NCBI RefSeq assembly: GCF_005869225.1
Contig: NZ_SWFP01000002.1
Span: 1,222,502 to 1,286,501 of the forward strand
Direction: 5' to 3'
Source: Dyadobacter bucti
GTDB taxonomy: Bacteria > Bacteroidota > Bacteroidia > Cytophagales > Spirosomataceae
DNA: 64,000 bases
Part shown: positions 55,019 through 63,338 of the stretch, in pieces
Layout: each line of letters starts with the position of its first letter
Numbering within the stretch: the first letter of the stretch is position 1
Position numbers and translations under genes: made by a program
The notes under the pieces: generated by a model
What the model was told of the DNA's origin: nothing
Database searches by the model: none
Seen by the model: the letters and a program-made list of their open reading frames with translations, nothing else

Positions 55019-56143
55019 TTAAATCGGGCTTGTACCGAAAAACTTCTTTGCATCATCTTTCTGTTTACCTATTGCATCGAGCAGTTTCCGGAATGGCACT
55101 ATAAACTTTTCAATTCCTTCTTCTTCCAGCTGTTTCGTCACAGCGCCCATATCGATACCGGCATCATCGATCCGTTCCATGATACCTTCCGCTGTTTCCA
55201 AATTATCTTCCAGACGGCTTGCCGGAGTACCATGATCACGGTAGGCTTCCAGTGTTTCGAGAGGGATTGTATTGACTGTATCCGGTCCTATCAATGCTTC
55301 CACATACCTGGTATCTTTGAAAGCCGGGTTTTTGTTGCTGGTACTCGCCCATAAAAGGCGCTGGGGCACAGCACCTTTCTCAGCCAGCCTTTTCCAGCGG
55401 TCTGTGCTGAACACGCGCTTGTATATCTGATAGGCTAGTTTTGCGGATGCAATCGCCACTTCGCCTTTCAGCTCACCAAGTCCATTCTGGTCCAGCAACG
55501 GATCAACCAGAATATCGATCCGGCTCAGAAAGAAACTGGCGACAGACGAAACCCGGTCAACCGGCAGGTTATTTGCCACTCTTTCCTCCAGTCCACTGAT
55601 GTAAGCTTCGGCAACCGCTTCATAACGGTCAAGACTAAAAAGTAAAGTTACGTTGATGTTGATGCCTTCGCTGATGGCCGTCCGGATCGAAATAAGCCCG
55701 GACTCTGTTCCTGGGATTTTAATCATAACATTATCCTTCCCAACAGCTTTCCACAGCTCTCGCGCCTGATCAATGGTCGCGTGGGTATCCTCGGCTAAAA
55801 ACGGGGAAACTTCCAGGCTTACATAACCGTCGGCACCGACAACCTCTTCTTCATTATAAACATTTGATAACAGATCACAGGCCTGTCTGATGTCTTCGAC
55901 AGCAAGCGCGAAAAAGATTTGTTCATTGGTCTTATCACCTTTTGAGAGGTCGGCAATGTCTGCGTCATAATCAGTGCTGCTGCTGATCGCCTTTTCAAAA
56001 ATTGCGGGATTGGAGGTAACCCCCCTGACACCATCTTCTTCGATCAGCTTTTTCAGTTCTCCTGATAAAATGACTTTTCGGTCAATGAAATCCAGCCAGA
56101 TACTCTGGCCGAAATCGTGTATTTGCTTTACTTTACTGGTCAT
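55019..56143 (-). CDS. tal: Transaldolase
   Basis: A 374-residue enzyme of the longer transaldolase class (also seen in actinobacteria and cyanobacteria). It has GVTSNPAIFEKAI (about 41-53) and the Schiff-base lysine K142 in NVMIKIPGTESG. It also shows INVTLLFSLDRYEAVAEAYISGLE (about 160-183) and SVASFFLSRIDILVDPLL (about 199-216). It moves a dihydroxyacetone unit between sugar phosphates in the pentose phosphate pathway. Cytoplasmic. The small gene upstream at 56215-56565 is on the same strand and 71 bases away. Confidence 0.95.
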   Translation of the reverse strand: MTSKVKQIHDFGQSIWLDFIDRKVILSGELKKLIEEDGVRGVTSNPAIFEKAISSSTDYDADIADLSKGDKTNEQIFFALAVEDIRQACDLLSNVYNEEEVVGADGYVSLEVSPFLAEDTHATIDQARELWKAVGKDNVMIKIPGTESGLISIRTAISEGININVTLLFSLDRYEAVAEAYISGLEERVANNLPVDRVSSVASFFLSRIDILVDPLLDQNGLGELKGEVAIASAKLAYQIYKRVFSTDRWKRLAEKGAVPQRLLWASTSNKNPAFKDTRYVEALIGPDTVNTIPLETLEAYRDHGTPASRLEDNLETAEGIMERIDDAGIDMGAVTKQLEEEGIEKFIVPFRKLLDAIGKQKDDAKKFFGTSPI

Positions 56144-56214
56144 AACAATCGTGTTTTTGCGTTTAAAAATTAGTGGCGGGCCAGCCCTTGCTTAATGATG
56201 ACCATAGCGAATGT

Positions 56215-56565
56215 TCATTGCTGATCGGTGCTTACAGATCCCATTCGCAGCGCAGCCGAAAGTGCTGCTAGCAGCGAAGGCATTTCACCTTCCGCACCGG
56301 TTTCAGGCGCAATCTGTGAAACATTGGCAGCAATTGCTTCCATCTGGCCGGCGATCCCCTCAGAATCCGATGGCTTTGCCAGGAGCAGTGCTTTGAGCTC
56401 GTCAAGCTGATGGGCAATTGGCTGTGTGCTCTCACTTTCTGAGAGGATTCCGATCCACTGATCCATTAATTCGATGCCGCCGTGCGTGGTAATGGATTCT
56501 TCACTGCCCATCAGCAGGCTTGTTGTTGTCTCTAATAATTCAGTAGTATCCGCGAGGCTTTTCAT
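56215..56565 (-). CDS. Small acidic helical protein, unknown function
   Basis: A 116-residue protein without signal peptide, rich in Glu, Ser and Leu, with helical stretches such as ELLETTTSLLMGSEES and MPSLLAALSAALRMG. Codon use and composition look like a genuine gene. The stop is 71 bases upstream of the transaldolase start on the same strand, so the two may share a transcript. No family is recognised. A weak GGCAT-like sequence occurs about 85 bases upstream but is not counted among the motif set. Confidence 0.6.
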   Translation of the reverse strand: MKSLADTTELLETTTSLLMGSEESITTHGGIELMDQWIGILSESESTQPIAHQLDELKALLLAKPSDSEGIAGQMEAIAANVSQIAPETGAEGEMPSLLAALSAALRMGSVSTDQQ

Positions 56566-57047
56566 ATTTGATGAATTTAGTGATTAACAGTTATCCGGTT
56601 GGATACTGGGAATTGGCAAGCGTTATATGCAGGCAGGGAAATTGGATGCCGGTTGGCAAACAGACTATTTTCCAGTTCAAAACCGGATGTGTGAATCGGA
56701 GGTAAAGCAATAACCATACATGCGAAGCTGTGCGTGTCTTACATCCGGCCAGCTTTATCTGGCAAACATTCAGATAAAAGACTGACAAACTATTAATTAG
56801 CAAAAGTCATACCGCGACTTTCCATCCATTTTCAATGTCAATGGAACTGCCGGGCCTGTGTATTTACAGAACCATTTTCATCAGTAATTTAAAAGTTGGG
56901 GCTGCCCTTGCCGGTAATGGGATATTTGCCCGGGCATTACCATCAGGGAAATTATGATTGCACTCATGAGACCTACATTTCCCTAAATTATAAAAAGCTG
57001 CCCCTTTTCGGAGCAGCTTTTTATCTGTTGGTATTCTGCATCGAGTG
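56566..57047. other. Gap with terminator upstream of the small protein
   Basis: 482 bases without a convincing gene. It contains the terminator at 56992-57022 and presumably the promoter of the 56215-56565 gene. Short open frames here have no coding character. Confidence 0.45.
56992..57022 (-). terminator. Rho-independent terminator after GNAT-nitrilase gene
   Basis: The perfect 10-bp arms AAAAAGCTGC (56992-57001) and GCAGCTTTTT (57013-57022) form a strong hairpin with A/T tracts on both sides, 26 bases beyond the stop at 57048 on the minus strand. Confidence 0.85.
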
Positions 57048-58616
57048 TCAGGCACTGGTGCCATTTGTCTTATCCGCAGATGTACGAATTATTGAATAAA
57101 TATCAGATCTTCTATCTTTTAAATTTCTGACACTTCCAAATTGATTCAATTCGCGTAACATGTCAATATCTACGTCGGCAATTAAAATCATTTCTGTATT
57201 CGGGGTTGCCTCCGCTTTTATTCCATTGGTAGGAAACGAAAAATCGCAGGGGGTGAAAACCATGGATTGGGCGTATTGAATATCCATGTTGTGAACTTTC
57301 GGCAAATTTCCGACACTGCCCGCAATGGCAACATAGCATTCATTTTCAATCGCTCTTGCCTGAGCGCAATTCCTTACCCTTGAATAACCATTTTGAGTGT
57401 CGGTCAGGAAGGGCACAAATAAAATATTCATTCCTTCGTCTGCCAGAATGCGGCTTAACTCGGGAAATTCGACATCATAGCAAATCAGAATGCCAATTTT
57501 TCCGCAGTCGGTATTGAACGTTTTTAACATGCTTCCACCCTGCATACCCCAGACTTTGGCTTCATCCGGGGTAACGTGCAACTTTTCGAACCGTTCAATC
57601 CCGCCGTCCCTTTTGCATAAATAACCTACATTATACAGACTATTGTCAACGACCTCTGGCATACTTCCCGTAATAATGTTGATATTGTACGATATGGCAA
57701 GCTCTGAGAAGCGAGTTACAATTCTGTCTGTATATTCTGCCAACCTTCTTATCGCCTCCGATTCTGCGAGGTGGTTGTAGTCGGACATTAAAGGGGCATT
57801 GAAAAACTCGGGAAACAATGCAAAATCGCACCTGTAGCCTGATACCGCATCCACAAAATATTCCACCTGCTGCATCAGTTCATCAAAATCATTATACAAC
57901 CTCATTTGCCATTGTATCAAACCTAATCTGATGATCGACTTTTTAAAGGCAGCCTGATCCGAGCTTTTCTCATAGTAAACATTGTCCCATTCAAGTAGTA
58001 CTGCATATTCATTCGAGTCGACATCCCCTTCCAGATACCCCTGCAGGATTCTGGCAGGGTGGAAGTCATTTGACAATTGAAAATTTAAAACAGGATCGTA
58101 GATGTCCTTATTTCGAACTTTTTCGATGTATTCCTTGGGGGACATGGAATGAGAGTATTGATGGAAATTGGGGATCCGGCCACCAAATACAATTCCTTTC
58201 AGATTTAAATTCTCGCAAAGCTCTTTTCGGTAATCATACAAACGCCTTCCCAATCTCAGGCCACGGAATTTAGGCCGTATGAATACATCAATACCGTATA
58301 AAACATCTCCATCGTTTGTGTGAGTCTTGAAACTGTAATTTCCCGTTATTTCTCTATACGTATGTTTGGAATCAACTTTGTCGTAATCCACGATAATGGA
58401 CAATGCGCAACCGGCGAGTTCATTATCAACTCTTATGCCCACTTGCCCCTCGTGAAAAATAGAGATCAGTGTTCTGATGTGATGTTCTTTCCAATACGCA
58501 TTCGGCATATTCGAGTAAGTCTCGATCATCATTTCTTTGATCTCCTTGTAATCTTCCGGTTTTAGAAAAACCAACTCAATATTCTCAATGGACTTATTGT
58601 CTTTGTTTGTCTCCAT
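57048..58616 (-). CDS. GNAT acetyltransferase fused to nitrilase-family hydrolase
   Basis: A 522-residue two-domain protein. The N-terminal GNAT domain (about 10-210) has FIRPKFRGLRLGRRLYDYR, the acetyl-CoA loop. The C-terminal carbon-nitrogen hydrolase (about 225-505) has the triad E270 (LFPEFFN), K345 (FEKLHVTPDE) and C379 (LICYDVEFPE). This fusion is a known arrangement; nitrilase-family enzymes cleave C-N bonds of amides and the GNAT part may act on the same molecule. The substrate is unknown. No operon partner. It is the last normal-looking gene before the tRNA-like boundary at 58743. Confidence 0.93.
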   Translation of the reverse strand: METNKDNKSIENIELVFLKPEDYKEIKEMMIETYSNMPNAYWKEHHIRTLISIFHEGQVGIRVDNELAGCALSIIVDYDKVDSKHTYREITGNYSFKTHTNDGDVLYGIDVFIRPKFRGLRLGRRLYDYRKELCENLNLKGIVFGGRIPNFHQYSHSMSPKEYIEKVRNKDIYDPVLNFQLSNDFHPARILQGYLEGDVDSNEYAVLLEWDNVYYEKSSDQAAFKKSIIRLGLIQWQMRLYNDFDELMQQVEYFVDAVSGYRCDFALFPEFFNAPLMSDYNHLAESEAIRRLAEYTDRIVTRFSELAISYNINIITGSMPEVVDNSLYNVGYLCKRDGGIERFEKLHVTPDEAKVWGMQGGSMLKTFNTDCGKIGILICYDVEFPELSRILADEGMNILFVPFLTDTQNGYSRVRNCAQARAIENECYVAIAGSVGNLPKVHNMDIQYAQSMVFTPCDFSFPTNGIKAEATPNTEMILIADVDIDMLRELNQFGSVRNLKDRRSDIYSIIRTSADKTNGTSA

Positions 58617-58708
58617 GGTGTTTTTTACCGGTTACCTATCTTTTGTAAGTAAATGCCCGGGGTGGGGTTGTTTAATGTGATTTTGTCCCGACTATTGTCC
58701 CGAAAAGC

Positions 58709-58737
58709 AAAAAACCGCCCCAAATTACTTGGAACGG
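58709..58737 (-). terminator. Terminator-like hairpin next to the tRNA/tmRNA fragment
   Basis: On the minus strand CCGTTCCAA and TTGGGGCGG can pair through G-U pairs (plus-strand arms 58715-58723 and 58729-58737), followed by a T run (plus A run 58709-58714). It sits just after the tRNA-like 3' end, as expected for a stable RNA gene. Confidence 0.6.
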
Positions 58738-58742
58738 CATTT

Positions 58743-58773
58743 CGTGGAGATGCAGGGAGTCGAACCCTAACAG
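58743..58773 (-). other. 3'-end fragment of a tRNA or tmRNA (possible attachment-site core)
   Basis: The minus strand contains a T-arm (stem GGG, loop TTCGACT, stem CCC) followed by CATCTCC and A, i.e. the acceptor 3' strand and discriminator base, then CGA instead of CCA. No matching 5' half (starting GGAGATG or GGGGATG) and no D or anticodon arm was found upstream on that strand in the next few hundred bases. It is therefore a partial RNA gene. Such 3' fragments are typical scars of integrase-mediated insertion into tRNA or tmRNA genes. Confidence 0.6.
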
Positions 58774-59390
58774 TAACCGATTTATTTTCAAAAACTTATA
58801 ATCCCACAAAATGCAGCAGTCCCGAATTTGCCTCTCAATTTGAAAGTTACATTTAGAACATCTTTTTTCTTGTTCAAAGATACAATCTTCAATCGTTCCC
58901 AGCAAATGTCAGTACAGTTACAGTCCAAATGTTACCTCTGTAAAAAGACAGGCATCCACGTGAGATATAATGTTGTATTGGAGATTAGCAAACAACTCAT
59001 AACATCAATGAATTTGTTCTCGCTGGCAAATCGTTACAAAGAACCGTAAAGATGAGTTTGAAAATGCCTGCTAGATAATGTATCGGACCTGCGCTAGTAA
59101 GTTCATCAGTCCAAATCTTTGGTGTCTTAATTTTAATCCGTGGCGTGCATCCAAGATCTTCTAATGGAATTCAGTTTCAAAACTCAGTTTTCTCCAAGCA
59201 TTAAAATTGCAAGTTTGTCTTCAATTCTTTCGTAATTGACATTCCTACAAATCACTGACAGTACAGTTTAAGGTCTATCCGCCTAGTATAACATAATTAG
59301 ATTTCATGAACTACTAATCTGTACCAATTGTCTGGTGTTTTATGTCAACTTGTAACGGCATGGCAGTCGAATGCCGGAGTACGAAAAAAC
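58774..59390. other. AT-rich region without recognisable genes
   Basis: About 600 bases from the tRNA-like fragment to the left end of the IS element. It is clearly richer in A+T than the preceding genes; short open frames lack coding character. Probably decayed mobile DNA. Confidence 0.45.
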
Positions 59391-61045
59391 CGTCGTGGCT
59401 GTTGCACAACTCTATGAAAAACCGCCTAAATCCTTTCCATAACTGCTAGGATTTTTGTAACTTCAGGAATGCAAGGAAGAAAAAATTATTCCGAGAAGCT
59501 GTTTTTAAGCTTTCAGTTATCCGAGCGGATTCCGAAGGATAATTTTTATAGAAGGCTCAGAGAGACTTTGGATCTACAATCCATTTATAAGGAAACCATA
59601 GAGCTTTATGGAAGCACTGGAAACCCATCCATAGACCTGGTTGTGTTCTTCAAGTTTATGCTGGTCGGTTACCTGGAAAATATTACGTCTGACCGTAAAC
59701 TGGTAGATCACTGCTCGATGCGCATGGACATTCCTTACTTTTTGGGCTTTGATATTGACGAGCAATTACCCTGGCATTCAACTATCAGTCGGACCAGACA
59801 ATTATATCCAGCTACCGTTTTTGATTCTCTGTTCAATAAGATATTTGCCTTGTGTGTTGATAAAGGCATGGTTAGCGGACTCGGCACCTATTAAGGCGAA
59901 TGCTTCAATGGAAAGTCTTGAACTGAAAAGACCTTTTCAATCTATTGAAAGGCACATTGAAGCCGTAGACGCCGAAAACCAAAATCAAACAAGCACTGCT
60001 GTAACTTCCACGGTGGGGTTGATCACTGCTCAGCAGCATCATTTGAAGCGTGTTAAACATATTCATGATAAGCTGCGTAAAAATCCGGTCGGAGCCAGCG
60101 GCGCTTCTCATAAGAAAGCTCAGTTGTTTAGTAATAAAACGCATTATAACCCGCATGACCCGGATGCTCGTATTTCAGTAAAGCCTGGCAAAGCAAGAAA
60201 GCTTAATTATCACTGCAGTATGGCAGTAGATACTGCTCAGGGCGTAATCAGCCATATCCAAGCTGACTTTGCAGATGGAAGAGACAGTCAGTATCTGCCA
60301 GCAATGACTGTGCAAATTCAAAAGCGACTGAAAGCGAATGAGCTTCGCATGACTGAGCTGTTAGCAGATGCGGGATACTCCAATGGCTTTAATTATGAGT
60401 TCTTGGAACTGAGGAATCTCACACCCTGGATACGTGTTTTTGGCAAATACAAACCAGAAAGGCAGTGGGTTACTTATGACAGGAAAGAAGACGTCTTTAC
60501 CTGTGTCATGGGTAAGACAATCCCTTTTAAAGGCTTCGATCGATCCGCAGACGGAAAGCCAATAAAAAACTACCGAGCTTCAAAAAGAGATTGCATCCCC
60601 TGTGTTCTAAAAGAATCCTGTACGCCTAAGTCCCTGTTTAAAAGGATTTTTATGACAGCTTATGAAGATCATTACCATAGAGCTTATGAAAGACAACTAA
60701 GCAGGCGCGGGAAACGGATGAAACAAGTGCGACAAAGTACGGTAGAGCCGGTGTTTGGAAGCCTTGTCCATCATTACGGATTAAGTAAAATTAATGTTCT
60801 GGGAAAAGCCGCGGCACATAAGGTGATGCTGATGGCAGCAACCTGCTTCAACCTCAAAAAGTACCTCAAAACATTTAAAAGGAAATTGGCAAATAGTGCA
60901 GCAATGGATACCATAGCGCACTTAACCGGCGCATTGTTTACGCCCTCGATTGCTTTTTACCTTGAAATTTTTGAAAATCTCACAAGTTAGATCTTTGAAT
61001 TCCTCAGATTCAATTTGTCAGGATAGTTCCGCAACGGCCACCACC
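59391..61045 (+). mobile_element. IS1182-family-like insertion sequence
   Basis: About 1.65 kb with imperfect terminal inverted repeats. The left end has GTGGCTGTTGCACAACT near 59395-59411; the right end, read on the minus strand, has GTGGCCGTTGCGGAACT (complement of 61025-61041). Three differences occur in 17 bases. It encloses a transposase gene broken at about 59890. No clear target-site duplication is visible, so the exact ends are uncertain by several bases. Confidence 0.75.
59469..60990 (+). pseudogene. IS1182-type transposase, disrupted
   Basis: The ATG at 59469 begins a transposase N terminus (NYSEKLFLSFQLSERIPKDN, VVFFKFMLVGYLENITSDRK). This frame stops at 59894 soon after DKGMVSG. 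The remainder continues in another frame from DSAPIKANAS, the conserved block that normally follows after about five more residues. It runs to 60990 with the DDE-domain parts LNYHCSMAVDTAQGVISH, LLADAGYSNGFNYEFL and STVEPVFGSLVHHYGL. A small deletion of roughly 14-17 bases at about 59885 explains both the missing residues and the frame change. The element is probably inactive. Confidence 0.85.
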
Positions 61046-61093
61046 GATTAATTTAGCGGGTATCTGGTATCGATAATATCTATAATGCAGCGA

Positions 61094-62208
61094 TTAAATA
61101 AGGAAGGCCTTCGACTCTCTATGATATACCCAGGTAAGAAATATAAGAAGTAAAGTGATTGCGGTAAAGATTAGGCTCAAGTGATCGTTGGTCAATAGAA
61201 ATCCGCCGATCAAAGCCCCAAAAGCTGAACCAGCATCTCTAAACGTAGCATTATTGGATACTGCCTGTGTTACATCAGCCATTCTTACAGACGCTGCACC
61301 AGCTGCAAGGGATGAATTGACATTATAAAATGTAAATACAATGATCAATCCTGCGACCACCCAGCCGTTTGCTGCCAGAAGCAAACCTAGACAAATTAGT
61401 AGAATAGAGGCTGAGTAGATATTGGGAAGTCCATATCGATCAGCAGACCAACCTGCAAAAGGTGAAATTAAAAGAGAGCAAATCCGTCGAAAGCTCAAAA
61501 ATCCAGAAGCTGCGGCAGTAATTTCAATCGGTGACCAATTGGGTTTTTCATCCAACAGCAGGGCTCCGATCAAAACCACAAGCATACCTTCCACTGCAAA
61601 TGCCCCTAAAAACGCTAAACGGTTAAAAATCGAAGGAAATGATACTTTGAAGCTGAATTTTCGGCTCGGTGCCCGGTCTCTCTCTCTTTAAGTTTGAAGG
61701 CAAAGTATATTCCTGGCGTCGAAAGGAGTGCAATCACTAAAAAAATCGATCTAGGATTAATTACTTCAAAAAGCAATGGGCCGATCAATAGTGCCAGCAG
61801 CGGCCCGGACTCGACGATACTTTGGCTCACTCCCAGGGCCAGGCCTTTTTTGGGATAATCCATGGCATAAGTAACTGCCCCAACGCGAAGGACAGAATAC
61901 GATATACCCCATAAAACCCTGAGCACTAGCAAAGTTACAATGTCAAAACCTGCACCGTAGCCAGCTGTGGCAAATACGGAAAAAGTAGCCGCAACAATCA
62001 CTGGTAGACGAAAACCCAAACGACTGAAAACGCGCAGGATCAGCGGATTTAGCAGAATGCGTGTAAAGCGGTTGATTGACAAGATGGTTCCTATCCAAAT
62101 TATCTGAACTTGAATGCTGGAAGCGTTTATCGGTAGAAATGAATACAGAAATGCATCGCCCATCAAAGCAAACGTCAAGCTAAAAGACGCATACATTGGC
62201 AATTTCAT
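61094..62208 (-). pseudogene. MFS transporter, frameshifted
   Basis: Starting at the Met at 62208 (MKLPMYASFSLTFALMGDAF) the protein has MFS helices and the loop RVGAVTYAMDYPKKGLALGVSQSIVESGP. This frame stops at 61615. A second frame from about 61660 to 61094 continues as SFPSIFNRLAFLGAFAVEG and then PFAGWSADRYGLPNIYSAS, clearly the second half. Joining them needs one extra base in an A run near 61650-61665. The joined protein would be about 371 residues with 12 helices. Either a real mutation or a homopolymer sequencing error. Confidence 0.8.
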
Positions 62209-62535
62209 TTCCGTGATATGCTTCTGCACCCTTATCTGATCGTTTAATTTAGGCCTAACAAATCTTAATTTAACTATATAGCTGTTAGCTGGGTGATGAT
62301 AATCAGGCAAATGTACCCTCTTGCCAGTCAGCTGGCGGATTGGATCATTATTAAGCTCATCATCTCTGGTGAATACCTTCACTTTTCCTATGGCGCTACC
62401 TCCACCGATAGACAATTGTATCACTACTATTCCACCATTTGCCCCAAGAACAGCAGGATAATCAATAAGGGAAGATAATTGATTGCCTATTTCATGCGGT
62501 TTCTCCCGAACCGAAAGAGGAGAGCAAGTTGCCAC
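62209..62535 (-). CDS. Small secreted TonB-C-like domain, in frame ahead of the MFS gene
   Basis: The frame upstream of the MFS start is open from a TAG just beyond 62560 and could begin at the GTG at 62535. It encodes a hydrophobic start (FFTTVATC) and then about 85 residues. These include GGIVVIQLSIGGGSAIGKVK and NDPIRQLTGKRVHLP, ending YIVKLRFVRPKLND, resembling the C-terminal domain of TonB-like or short secreted Bacteroidota proteins. No stop codon separates it from the MFS sequence. It may be a separate gene that lost its stop, or a natural fusion. Low certainty. Confidence 0.4.
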
Positions 62536-62588
62536 AGTGGTAAAGAAGACCGAAAACTAAATCATCAAACCTTTCATTTCGATAAAGG

Positions 62589-63338
62589 TTAATATGCTTT
62601 CCTTAGATTATCTGCAAATGCATTTGGAAGCAAGCTGAACTCTACGGCCTTCGCTGCTTTTTCGACATCGTATTCAACCCTTACAAATTCAACCTGAACA
62701 GCATCCTTAGACTTGCTGTTTGCCATTTGGTCAATGTTGATAAGTACATAGCAAGCACGCGCATCGCCATCTTTGGGTTTACCGACAGAACCCGTATTAA
62801 CCAGGTGATGAAAATGGTCAATGCCATGCTCACCCGAATTAATAATCCGGTGATAAGGCTTGTGAGAGTGCCCAAAGCAAAGGATATCCGCTTTAAATTC
62901 CTTGACCAGTTCCAGCGTGTACTGCTCTGATAGCTCCTGCAACAGATATTCGTTAATGCTTCGCGGGCTTCCATGGACCAGCAGCATATTGAGCTGCTGA
63001 TCATTAAGTTGAAATTCTAACCTGAGATGCCTGGGAAGTGTTAATAGGTAATCCCTTTCCTTGCTTCCCACCAGCTTGTAAGCATACTCACTATTTTCTT
63101 CCTTGCTGCACTCGTCTTGCGATGAAAGTATTTTCGAAACTTTCAGGTCGTGATTTCCTGCAATGGTCGCAATACCATGTTTGTGGACCAGACCAATTAC
63201 CTGATTAGGCCAAACGTTGTAGCCGATCAGATCGCCCAGACAGTAAACCGCATCAGGCTGTTGTTTTTCCAGATCTTCCAACACCGCCTCGAAAGCGGGA
63301 AGGTTTGCATGGATATCAGATAGTAGTGCTATTTTCAT
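62589..63338 (-). CDS. Metallophosphoesterase (calcineurin-like)
   Basis: A complete 249-residue enzyme with the metal-binding motifs LLSDIHANLPA (D8, H10), YCLGDLIGYN, IAGNHDLKV, LLVHGSPR and CFGHSHKPYHR, in the right order for PF12850-type phosphoesterases. Cytoplasmic; substrate unknown. Its start overlaps the stop of the paralogous gene by four bases (ATGA at 63335-63338), so the two are translationally coupled. Confidence 0.92.
   Translation of the reverse strand: MKIALLSDIHANLPAFEAVLEDLEKQQPDAVYCLGDLIGYNVWPNQVIGLVHKHGIATIAGNHDLKVSKILSSQDECSKEENSEYAYKLVGSKERDYLLTLPRHLRLEFQLNDQQLNMLLVHGSPRSINEYLLQELSEQYTLELVKEFKADILCFGHSHKPYHRIINSGEHGIDHFHHLVNTGSVGKPKDGDARACYVLINIDQMANSKSKDAVQVEFVRVEYDVEKAAKAVEFSLLPNAFADNLRKAY

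Noticed and set aside
58700..59130. Complete tmRNA or tRNA gene
   Set aside because: No 5' acceptor strand, D-arm, anticodon arm or tag-peptide frame could be found on the minus strand; only the 3' end is present.
59469..60990. Programmed frameshifting in the transposase
   Set aside because: There is no slippery heptamer at the junction, and about five conserved residues are missing, which indicates a deletion.
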